DNA of 64,000 bases from Epiperipatus broadwayi (taxonomy: Eukaryota; Onychophora; Udeonychophora; Euonychophora; Peripatidae): assembly GCA_028023455.1 (NCBI GenBank), contig JAQFVV010006238.1, forward strand, positions 5,772,572-5,836,571, in the 5' to 3' direction. Positions 1 to 10,071 of the stretch are shown piece after piece. The number at the start of each line of letters is the position of its first letter. The stretch's first letter is position 1. Below the pieces are notes generated by a model. It was not told the DNA's origin and ran no database searches. It saw only the letters and a list, made by a program, of their open reading frames with translations. The translations under genes were made by a program, and so were the position numbers.

Positions 1-1491
1 GGATATTGAAGGAGGATTTTGCATCTAGTTATCCACAGTGAGTATATAATAAAAGTCAATATTCTTATGTGAATGAAGTTTCGGTCTTTCATGCAATCTT
101 TAATAGACAGCATCTTATAAAAGTCCATTGAGGTATTTTTGGCTATCATTAGCCGTACAGATGTCAAGCCAGTACAGGATAGAATCATATGCTCAAAGGT
201 TTCTTCCTCTCTATTACAGACAGGACAGCAAGGATCTATGTTTTTTATAAATCTTCTGTAATGGAGGAAATAGTTTGTTGGAACTGCATTCAAGTTAGCC
301 TTGATTAAAAAATCCAAGAACTTTGGCTCCATCCATAAGAATTTGAATAGTGTAGGGATTTTTGATTTGTTACTCCAAGTTTTGGTCTTAATTGTGAAGG
401 TTGGGGGTTCATTAATGAGTGGGCGGTCCATATGGAGATTTTGGTAAGAAAGCACTGGAGGAGTTGCCATTGAATTTGTAAAGATGGGAGAGGATTTGGT
501 CTATCCAAGAGGACTTCTCAGGTGGGGGCTATCTGTGGGAGTTATTGGTTCTGTTGCAAGGATGCTATCGTATTTTTTGTATCAGGTTGACTACCACTGT
601 GTGTGCTTTTTGATAGGAATATTGCCTGAATGGAATGAAGGGACATTCCATTCTGTTTTCTATGGAATTGCATTTTTGCTGTGCTGATGGATGAAGTACG
701 ACCCTTCCAAAACAGTCGTGCACAAGTCTGTAAACTTTGGATAGGAATATCTTGGTGATGGTAATGAACGGGAGATAATAGGCAATCTTGGCCATTACTT
801 TCATATTTAACAGAGTGACCTTGCCCTGCAGAGATAAATAGACCTTCGAAAGCCCCTGTGTAAGGTGGTCAGCTTGTTCAATGATGGTATTCTGAATACT
901 TTTGGTCATGGCGAGTTGAGATTTATATATAGGGAACCCCAAGAAATTTTGGCTCCGCAAGAAATTTGGAATGGATTTTTTTCATTTAATATTCGCCATG
1001 TAGAGGATTTGCTGTGATTAATGTGGTAGTTGAGATGAGCTAGAAAATTTGTCCAGTAAAAGGTAAAGCGGTTGGAGATACTTATGTGATGGAAGGAATA
1101 TTATGACATCATCCATATATGCAATGGAGGTGATGGATTTCTTGATTCTTGGTATATGAATTCCAGGGAGGGAGTCTTCTATAGACCTTAAAAGAGGGTC
1201 TATGTAGCATGAAAATAGCAATGCACTAAGCGGAGACCCTTGAGGTATGGAGCGCTTAGGCGTGAATCCATCTGTTAAGGTTCCGTTAAGTGTGAGGTGA
1301 ATGAATCTGTTATGTAATAGGTTATCTAGTATTTGTATGATCTGGGAAGGAATGTTGTATTTCCCTAGAAGTTCAAGCAGGATGTTGGGATTCACTGTGT
1401 CAAAGGCCTCAGCTATGTCAATCTGAACTGCAATCGGTTTTGATAGTCTATTAGATCTGACATAGTCAAGGAGTAATTTAACTTCTGTCAT
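1..1491 (-). pseudogene. Tx1/L1-like LINE reverse transcriptase, 3' part, frameshifted, runs off left edge
   Basis: Three consecutive minus-strand reading-frame blocks give the second half of a non-LTR retrotransposon ORF2. At 1491-1018 are reverse transcriptase motifs: IDIAEAFDTVN (palm aspartate), IPQGSPLSALLFSCYI, and a YMDD box in SIAYMDDVIIF. At 960-565, after a frame change, is a thumb-like region (LSLQGKVTLLNMKVMAKIAYYLPF) typical of the L1/Tx1 group. At about 340-1 an open frame carries a C-x2-C-x8-H-x4-C knuckle (CPVCNREEETFEHMILSC), the usual C-terminal zinc knuckle of these elements, and continues past base 1. The endonuclease and the first reverse transcriptase motifs are missing beyond about 1500, so the copy is 5' truncated. 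Frame changes mean it is not functional. The clade call rests on remembered motif layout; CR1- or Jockey-like LINEs are less likely. Confidence 0.8.
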
Positions 1492-1668
1492 GGCAGTAAG
1501 GGTTGATGAACCCTTTTATTTTAAAGCTGTTTTAATGTAATTTACATAATAAAAGTAATATAATATATATCATTTAACGGATAAAATTAATTTATGTTTA
1601 TTATATTTAACTGATATAATAATAAAACAATAGTCTAATTACCGTATTGAATATTATATAATGTGTTT

Positions 1669-1714
1669 AATTATAAATTTATTAAACGCACATTGATTAC
1701 GTAGTAATATTTAC
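1669..1714 (+). repeat. 45-bp direct repeat, left copy (partner at 8305-8354)
   Basis: The segment around AAACGCACATTGATTACGTA recurs in the same orientation at 8305-8354 with only small differences. The two copies bracket the 1.7-2.1 kb inverted repeat and the RTE element. It also abuts the left arm of the foldback at 1705. Origin unknown. Confidence 0.6.
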
Positions 1715-2104
1715 TGAGGCTTAACCTCGATAATATGCGTATAAAATGTGATAGTAGAGACGTCTATAGGTGTTTTAACTACAAGCTTACGCTATAGAAG
1801 AAAAGAGGGGAACCCTTCTTTACTTCAACCTACTTTCTATTTAAATAGGTGAAGCTGAGCGGTTAGATCTGCGAGTATTAATGTGTAATAAGAAATGTGG
1901 ACTTAATCAGTGAAGTATTGAATAGCTTCATGCTCACAGATTTAACCACTTCAGCTTCACCTATTTAAATAAAAAGTAGGTTGAAGTAAAGAAAGGTTCC
2001 CCTCTTTTCTTCCATAGCATAAGCTTGTGGTTAAAACACCTACAGAGATCCCTACTATCGCATTTTATACGCATATTATTGAGGTTATAGCCTCAGTAAA
2101 TATA
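1705..2104. repeat. Foldback element: about 165-bp arms, 57-bp spacer
   Basis: The left arm (about 1705-1875) and right arm (about 1933-2104) are reverse complements with a few per cent mismatch. They share blocks such as ATAATATGCGTATAAAATG, AAGAAAAGAGGGGAACC and TACTTCAACCTACTTT. The arms would form one long hairpin around a loop at 1876-1932. No open reading frame of note and no clear target duplication were found. It could be a foldback transposon, a MITE or an inverted duplication of a longer repeat. Arm divergence suggests it is not recent. Confidence 0.8.
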
Positions 2105-5100
2105 ATGTGTTTAAATAATTATTTGTTTAAGTTATTATTTAAATAATAAATAATTAAATATTATTCTAGAATATTCTGAAAGTGTCACATGTCTTAAAAG
2201 TGTTTGTGTTAGTCAGTGAGCTTTCATGTTGAAAGGCAGAAATATTGATTTGTGTTTTCTTACTAATAAAATTGGATACATTTTAAATGTTGCAAATTAA
2301 TATTTGTGGATAATATTTTAAAAAATAACAATTAAATTTATTGTACTGTTTGAATAATGTTTTTGGTTTAAAAATTAATATTTTAAATTATTAAAAGTAG
2401 TTTAAATAGTTTAATAAAGGTAATTAATATTTTAGAAGTGTTAAATAATTTTGATATACTATTTAAAAATGATGAGTCATATTATTTAGAAAATTATTTT
2501 GGAGATAAAATTTTATTTATATCTAAATTAGTATGTGTTAAGAAGTAGGTTTAACCAATAAGATTACTAGATAAAATCAATATGAAAACAGCTGTTTGAT
2601 CAGTCTAGAGTGTAACAAGATTTGAGAAATTGATTATTAATATTTTTTGTTTGTCTAATTGTTTAAAGTTGTAATTTTTTATAAAATTTATTATTTTCTA
2701 TCTAAAAGTTTTTTTAAAGTATAATTTTAAGTAGCTGTTTTAAAATAATGACTGAATAAAGCAAGTTATTTTCTATCAGCAAAGTTTTACTTTGAAACTT
2801 AACTAAGAACTATGATAGTTTTTATGGAAACTGATTGTAGTCAACAGAATATCAGTAAAATGTGTATCAAAAGCATTATCTCTAATAGCTTTATTTAATT
2901 CCAATAAATATAATTTTCAAGAAAGTTTAAGCTAATAAGTATGAAAAGGATATTTATAACAAGTTATTCAAATAGTTTTATAAATTTCAAAAGAAGTACA
3001 AATTAATATTTTGCACCTGAATTGAAACCTGGATGAAAAAATATTTTGAAGTGTGAGTTATAATTTATTATTATGTGAATGAGAATGAAATGCTTTATTT
3101 TTAGTTTTTTGAATGGATTATATAATTAGAAGTGATACATAACAAAATGGAGAGAAAATGACTCTTAAACTTTATATTTTAGGAAAGATTTACTTATTAT
3201 AAATAAAAAAATACTGATGAATAAACTATATATTTTAAATGACTTCCTTTGTTTTAAAGTAAAGTGAACTATAATGTAATTTCTTTGAAGATTAGTATTA
3301 TATTATATTAATAGTGCCTGGATGAAAAGTTGTATAACTCTTTTTATAAAGGTCTGATTGAAATGTGTGTATTTAGAAGAGAGGAAAAAAATCTTGAATA
3401 TTTTTTTTTAAAATGTACTTATCTTTAATGAATACAGATATGTATGTATGGTGAAAGAAATTTAACAAATGAATATATCTTGTGTTATAAAATATTTTGC
3501 AAATGCTTACTGATGGAAATATTAATATTGTGATATATTTTTGCTATAAAAAGTTTGAATTAGTATAAAAAAATATATGTACATAAAGAATATATTATTT
3601 AATATGAAAATGGATCTTTCTTTATTTTTCCCATTGAAATATTGGTTATCTGGATAAATATTAAGAAAATGGACTTAATAGTATATTTATCTAATATTGA
3701 TGCTTTGCCAAGACTATTATAGATTCAATTTTGTGATTTATGAGTTTTGTTTATTGTGCCGGGAGAAGAGATGAGTTTTCATTCAAATTTTTTTCTAGTA
3801 TCTTAGCAACGGGAAGAGGGAGTAAGATGTTAGAAGAATGGAAGCAAGTAGAGACTTTAGTAATTTTGAATTTTTCTTTTTCTTATTATTTTAGTTTATT
3901 GTTAATATTTTATATAACGTCTAATTGACATGTTTTATTATAAATATGTTCTTACTTTAATATGAAGATAGTTTAGTTCTACTTAATAAAAAAGAAAAAT
4001 AGGTTTCAGATACTAATTTTCTGACAGGTAAATAAAATGCTTATAGCATATTTGATGTTGGACAATCAGAAAAAAAAAGTGGGTTACTGTTTATAATTCT
4101 AATAATTGTTAGAATTATAGGTAATATGTTGTTTATTTTCTGTTTCATTTTGATAATATTTTAAAGTATTTTTTATTGATATATTATTGTTATTTGTCAT
4201 ATTTCTTGAATATTTAAACATTAGATGAATCGTTTATATGATTATTAGCACATTATTTATTTTATAAAAAAAAAAGTAAATATAAGAGAATGCCTTATAC
4301 AATATCTAAAGATATTTTAAGTATTTTTTTTGGATAAATGCTAGAATATGCATATATTTTACAACATGATTGAGTTGTTAATATATTATCATTATGGATG
4401 GTATCTGTTGAGATACAGTGATATGAAAGTATTGATCTCTAAATTATATAATGCTATAGTAAAAAATAAATGTATGATACTAATGAATATTTTTATCAAA
4501 GTCATTGGTGCACGAAATACTTTGAACTATCTTGAAGTGAATATTAGATATTTGTTTTTAGAAAGGTAATTTGAAAATTATTTTTGTAATGTGACTTGTA
4601 CTTCTTTGCAATATTAGCAGAATTATTCAGTATGTGGAAGATAATGAATGGTGGTTGGGAAAGTAATATTTAAATGACATCCTAGGTAGTAGGGATATTT
4701 TAAAAGAATATTAGATGTGAGTTATATTGTCATAAATTGAGAATTTTAAAAATATAGGTAACTAAGGGACTGAATAGTAGTTTTTCCATGGACAGTTGCA
4801 TTCTTTCCACAGTCAGTAAGAGCTGAGATAGAAGCTATGACCAGTATTTAAGGTGCCTGGTAAATATGGACCTTAAGCAATGTAACCATAGTGATGTTTG
4901 TTTCATACTCATTGGAATTATTATTATTTTATATCTCTCACTATAATCACTATCAATTGCCACTGATTACATTATAAATGATAATTTTTTAAAGATGGTT
5001 AGAATAATAAGTAAATTGTTGAAAGTTGGAAATTTTTGTGAAGGCAAGAGGAAAAAAAATTCTATCACAAATAATGTTGAACTATTTACTGTTTATTATA

Positions 5101-5406
5101 ATAATATAGTAAAGGAACAATTTGATATTTCTATAAATGTTTTAAATGTTAGAAATCATTAAACTCAACTATAAATGCATATTTTGGTTGAATTGTAAGA
5201 GAGAGTGATGAAAGTGTGATTTTTGATACTATGATGGTTGTTAAGTATGAAAATATATAAAATATATGAAGCAATATACTTTATTAATATAGTTTAAATT
5301 TTCTATGAGAAAAAAAGTTATGAGATTATATTTTAAAATATTTTTTATACGTAATTAATTTTATGGAGTGATGCAATAATTATATTTTTCTTTATTTGAA
5401 TTTTTT
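2105..5406. other. A+T-rich stretch without recognisable genes
   Basis: I see only A/T-rich sequence with scattered short frames (for example 3740-3928 and 4348-4569) that are Leu/Ile/Tyr/Lys-rich and look like random A+T translation. A somewhat more complex patch at 4780-4920 has no coding signal that I recognise. No RNA gene or clear repeat boundary was found. Confidence 0.5.
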
Positions 5407-7947
5407 TTGCATAATAGCAGATACCAAATGCAGATAATTCAGGTTTATGCCCCAACAAGTTCTCATAGTGATGAAGTAGTAGAAGATTTTTATATGGATG
5501 TACAAAAGGCTTTTGATCAGAGTAAACAACATTTTAAAATTGTTATGGGAGACTTTAATGCTAGAATTGGTAGACAAATGAAAGATGAAATTGCTGTAGG
5601 TAATTTTGGTTATGGTAATAGAAATGAGAGAGGACATAGACTTGTGGAGTTTGCAGAAAAAGAAAAACTTTATATTATGAATTCATTTTTTGAGAAAAAT
5701 GTTAAAAGGAAATGGACATGGAAGCATCCAAATGAAGGTACAGCAGAATTGGATTATATTTTGACTAACCGAAAATACATATTTCAAGATTGTAATGTTC
5801 TTAATAAATTTAACACAGGAAGTGATCATCGATTAGTAAGGTGTAAGTTACGTGTTAATATAAAACTAGAGAGACAAAAATTATTAAGAAAAACAATATT
5901 TACAGTTGATATTCCTAATCTTCAGAAACATTCTAATGAATTTAAATTAGAACTTACAAATAGGTTTCAAGTGTTAGGAGATTTTGAACATGATACAGAT
6001 TTGCATGAAATTAATATGAAAATAACTGATACACTTTTAAAAACTGCAACAAACATAGCTGATAGAAAAAAGCAGCAATTGACTAATAAAATTTCTACTG
6101 AGACTAGAGAATTTATGAAGAAAAGAAGGAATATGAAGATATACAAAAATGATGTTTTTAAAAGAATTGAATATCTCGAATTTTGTAAAATGGTACGGAA
6201 AAGAGTTGAAAATGATATAAGAAAGTATAACTGTGAAATAGCAAGGAAAGCTGTAGAAGAAAATAAAAGTCTCAAAAATGTTAAACAACATTTTGGTATT
6301 GGTAGGAAATTTATATCTGCAATAAGAAAAAAAGATGGAATTATTACTAAAAAGAGAGATGACATCATGAAATTGGTAGAAGATTTTTATCAAGAATTAT
6401 ATAGTAATAAAGAACAAGTACCTCCTATATCTATTACATCTTCTGAATTGCCCAGAATTTTAAATGAAGAAGTGAGACATGCAATTAAGTGTATGAAGAA
6501 AGGAAAGGCTCCAGGAAATGATGGAATTATAATTAATATATTAAAAGAAGCAGGTGAAGAAATAGAAACAATTTTAGCAAAGTTATATACCAAATGTCTA
6601 AATGATAAAGATGTACTGGAAGATTGGAAGAATGCAGTAATAATATTAAAATTTAAAAAAGGTGATAAAGAAAATATTAGAAATTACAGACCTATCAGCC
6701 TTTTATCAGTTTTATTTAAAATTTTTACCAAGATAATTACAACTCGTCTACAGAGAACTTTGGATTTCCACCAACCAAGAGAACAAGCTGGATTTAAAAG
6801 TGGTTTTAATACAATAGATCATATCCAGGTATTGAGAGAAGTCATAGAAAGGACAAATGAATATGAGTTGTCATTATGTTTTGGATTTGTAGATTATGAA
6901 AAGGCATTCGATTCTATACACATTTCTTCAGTGATTAAAGCATTGGATCATCAAAGTATAGATCCAGGATATTGTCATATTTTAAAGAATATTTATAAAA
7001 ATGCAACAGCAACAATTAGATTACATAATGATACTGGAAAATTCAACATTGAGAAAGGTGTAAGACAAGGTGATTCCATCTCTCCAAAACTCTTTACAGC
7101 AGTGCTGCAAGAAGTATTTTGTGGATTAAAATGGGAAACTAAAGGAGTGAAAGTAAATGGAGAGTATTTAAGTCATTTAGATTTCGCAGATGATGTAGTT
7201 GTTTTTGCAAATAATGCTTCAGAGCTGCAGGAAATGTTGCAGGAGTTAGCAGATGAAAGTAGAAAAATAGGACTAAAGATAAATGTTAAAAAGACTAAAG
7301 TAATGTTTAATCGATTTGCTCAAAATATAAAAATAAAGATTGATTATGAAGAATTAGAAGAAGTTAACAGTTACAAATATCTTGGTCAGATTATTAATAC
7401 AGATGGAAACATAATGGAGGAAATTAATCATAGAATTAAACTTGGTTGGAGTGCTTTTGGTAGAAATAATTTGATACTAAAAGGAAATATGCCTATGTGT
7501 TTGAAAAGGATGGTTTTTAACAAATGTGTTTTACCAGTTCTTACTTATGGATCTGCAACTTGGACACTTAATAGAAGAGCAATACAGAGACTTCAGACCA
7601 CTCAAAGGAGTATGGAGAGATGTACATTGGGAGTAACAAGAAGAGATCGAAAATGCAATGTATGGGTAAGACAACAAACAGGTGTTACTGACCTTATTGA
7701 AAAAATTAAAAGATTGAAATGGAGTTGGGCTGGACATATTGCTAGAAGAGATGATAATAGATGGACAATTGAAATTTTAAACTGGATTCCAAGAGATTGT
7801 AAAAGACCCAGAAAGAGACCACATGTGAGATGGATGGATGAAATAAGAAAATGTGCAGGGGTGTTGTGGAGAAGAGAAGCTAAAAATCGGAGAAGATGGA
7901 TTAAACTTGGAGAGACCTTCATCCTGCAGTGGATTGATAATGATTGA
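5407..7947 (+). CDS. RTE-type LINE endonuclease/reverse transcriptase, 5' truncated but uninterrupted
   Basis: A single open frame of 846 residues encodes most of an RTE/BovB-like retrotransposon polyprotein. The apurinic endonuclease part keeps IIQVYAPTS near residue 10, GDFNARIG at 48-55 and SDHRLV at 139-144. It lacks the N-terminal 70-90 residues with the first catalytic positions, so the endonuclease is incomplete. The reverse transcriptase shows KGKAPGNDG, NYRPISLLSVLFKIFTKII, VDYEKAFDS (aspartate near 495), GVRQGDSISPKLF and the FADD catalytic box at 593-596. YKYLGQIINTDGN and a tryptophan-rich C-terminal region (LKWSWAGHIARR) follow. The first ATG is probably not a true start: homology begins at SRYQMQIIQ, where the insertion was truncated. 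No stop or frameshift over 2.5 kb argues for a young copy, and its sequence is a useful reference for the eroded RTE pieces elsewhere in this window. Confidence 0.93.
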   Translation: MHNSRYQMQIIQVYAPTSSHSDEVVEDFYMDVQKAFDQSKQHFKIVMGDFNARIGRQMKDEIAVGNFGYGNRNERGHRLVEFAEKEKLYIMNSFFEKNVKRKWTWKHPNEGTAELDYILTNRKYIFQDCNVLNKFNTGSDHRLVRCKLRVNIKLERQKLLRKTIFTVDIPNLQKHSNEFKLELTNRFQVLGDFEHDTDLHEINMKITDTLLKTATNIADRKKQQLTNKISTETREFMKKRRNMKIYKNDVFKRIEYLEFCKMVRKRVENDIRKYNCEIARKAVEENKSLKNVKQHFGIGRKFISAIRKKDGIITKKRDDIMKLVEDFYQELYSNKEQVPPISITSSELPRILNEEVRHAIKCMKKGKAPGNDGIIINILKEAGEEIETILAKLYTKCLNDKDVLEDWKNAVIILKFKKGDKENIRNYRPISLLSVLFKIFTKIITTRLQRTLDFHQPREQAGFKSGFNTIDHIQVLREVIERTNEYELSLCFGFVDYEKAFDSIHISSVIKALDHQSIDPGYCHILKNIYKNATATIRLHNDTGKFNIEKGVRQGDSISPKLFTAVLQEVFCGLKWETKGVKVNGEYLSHLDFADDVVVFANNASELQEMLQELADESRKIGLKINVKKTKVMFNRFAQNIKIKIDYEELEEVNSYKYLGQIINTDGNIMEEINHRIKLGWSAFGRNNLILKGNMPMCLKRMVFNKCVLPVLTYGSATWTLNRRAIQRLQTTQRSMERCTLGVTRRDRKCNVWVRQQTGVTDLIEKIKRLKWSWAGHIARRDDNRWTIEILNWIPRDCKRPRKRPHVRWMDEIRKCAGVLWRREAKNRRRWIKLGETFILQWIDND

Positions 7948-7990
7948 TGATGATGATTAAAAAGTTAAAATAAATGTTTTACTGGAATTC
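7930..7990 (+). repeat. RTE 3' end with GAT-rich tail
   Basis: The ORF ends in a run of GAT/TGAT units followed by an A-rich end (TGATGATGATGATTAAAA). RTE and BovB elements typically end in a short simple repeat rather than a long poly(A). This marks the 3' boundary of the insertion, which has essentially no 3' UTR. No convincing target duplication with the 5' junction near 5415 was seen. Confidence 0.7.
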
Positions 7991-8891
7991 AAAAGAAGTG
8001 TCTAATAATTTTAAATGTTACATAATATGCCAAGCTTTCGATAAGTGTTTAAGTTGATTTAAACCTATAATAATAAGTATTACATTATTATAATTTTTTA
8101 AAAATACTATGAAGTACAGTATTAATTTAATAAATCATATTATTTATTATCATTGTCTTTATTATAAGTGACAATAGAATGTTATTGTCCTATTGATAAA
8201 AATAATAGTTTATTGTTATAATATACTGTATGATTTTATTTTTCATAGTAGATAGTCGGAATGAATGCTATCTTATGTTTTGTTTATTTATTATGTTTTA
8301 TTGTAATTATAAATTTATTTAAACGCACATTGATTATGTAAGTAAATATTACTTATGTTTTATTGTGTAAATATTTTAATTTTTTAATAATTTTTTTGTT
8401 ATTTTAGATTGTAAATATTTTAAAGTTTTATAAATTTATTGCGTTATACACATAATGCTATTAAATTACAATAAAATTTGTTAATGTTTTTTTCTAAAAT
8501 TAATATCGTCTTGAGAGTTTGATTTGTCCAAGTGTATTTTCCTTTGAATCTTCATACCACACACATGATTTGCAAAGATTATTTGGAAAATTATTATTGC
8601 ATGTGATTAATGAAAAAGTATGCTATTAAAATTATTCTTACTACAGAAGATTTAATTAGTGACGATTATAAAAATTATCCAATTCCAATTTTACATCTTT
8701 AATATTACAGTTATAGTGAGAATATTTTCTGTGAATACCACATGAAGGAAATAAAAGATTATATAATGTTTTATCAGAATCTTATGATTTTATTTATGTT
8801 TATTGATGAGTATTTATAATTAAATAGGTATATGATTTTAAAGAAATATTAAATTATCCTAGTTGCTTTTTGTTTTGTGAGGGTAGTTAAA
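7991..8891. other. A+T-rich stretch; right copy of the 45-bp direct repeat at 8305-8354
   Basis: No gene was seen. The only structured item is the 8305-8354 copy of the motif AAACGCACATTGATTATGTA, matching 1669-1714 in direct orientation. Confidence 0.5.
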
Positions 8892-8893
8892 TA

Positions 8894-10069
8894 CACCTGG
8901 GTCTCGTTTTACACGATAGATAGGTTCCTCAGAAAACATGCGCAAACGAAATCGCGCAAAAATAGACGTAACTTATATTGAAAAAGGGGGGATGCGGTCT
9001 GTGATTTTTCAAAATTCACGTAAAAGCAAAGCACCAACTTAAAATTACTTTAAAATTCGCGCAAAAAAAAATAAGGAAATAAAATATGACTAATAAAAAA
9101 TTTCAAATTTGAAAAAAATTGATACAAGACAAACTTTTTTAACTATAATATTTAATTTTATTCAAAATAATATATTTTTATGCATAATTTACAGTACAGT
9201 AATTTACATTTTTTTATACATGTTTTAATTATTATCGCTATTTGCCGAAAAACACATTCGTTTGCAAACTGGTAAAAAATCAGATTCTCACAAGAGGAAA
9301 TACAACTAGCACCAAGTTCACTCTCATGTTGTATTAATGGTTTTCTGTTGACAACGTAATTAGTAATTAATCTTTGAGATGATGATTTTATTAATTGTTT
9401 ATGAACTTAGACTTATGATAATAAAAAGACATTTATCCACCACTGCTGGGAAAAATTTAACTAAAACTAACAACTAAAAATTAAATTCTTATTTTTGTCT
9501 TTAATTTTTTAATTTTCAATTCCATTTAAAAATCAAATTTCATTTTACATCACATTAATTTCAAGTCACCATAAGTAATTTTTAAATTGTTAATTACAAT
9601 TAAAAATCAGATTTTCATTTTTAATTGTCAAATTTAATTGTGCCCACTGCTATTACTCACCTTTTAAAAATAAACTTGCGGACACTAAATGATTAATAAT
9701 TGTTTACGTTCTTTTTTAAAAAGCAAAAACAGAATGTGATTTAAAATGCAAAATTAACATGCACAATGTTTGAACAAATTTACATTATAATCTTGTAAAA
9801 TTTAATGTGTGTATACATAAAATGTGGAAATCATGATTTTAATTTCATTATTGCATAAAATATTACTATTATAAAGCACTGAAAATATTGAAATTACTAA
9901 GATGAAAGTCAAATTCCAATAATGTGCTATTACTTTCAATATAACTTAAGTGTGCAAAATTTATTATTTAGAGTAATAGAGCATTATCGGAGTTCGACTT
10001 CCGGTGAAACATGAATCGCGTAACTTCAAAATCGTGATAAATAAGTCCGCGTAAAAAGAGACCCAGGTG
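8894..10069. mobile_element. Non-autonomous TIR transposon, 1176 bp, TA target duplication
   Basis: The ends are inverted repeats of about 22 bp: CACCTGGGTCTCGTTTTACA on the left, and the reverse complement CACCTGGGTCTCTTTTTACG on the right. TA flanks both ends (8892-8893 and 10070-10071). The sub-terminal regions are CpG-containing (AAACGAAATCGCGC on the left, AACATGAATCGCG on the right), unlike the surrounding A/T-rich DNA. The interior has no open frame, so the copy depends on a transposase elsewhere. A TA duplication fits Tc1/mariner or related groups, but the TIR is not one I recognise. Confidence 0.75.
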
Positions 10070-10071
10070 TA

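Noticed and set aside
1705-2104. Foldback as a retrozyme inverted dimer
   Set aside because: No CUGANGA or GAAA core with pairing stems was found in either arm or loop.
5967-7922. Several 67-133-residue minus-strand frames
   Set aside because: They are antisense to the RTE ORF and have no motifs of their own.
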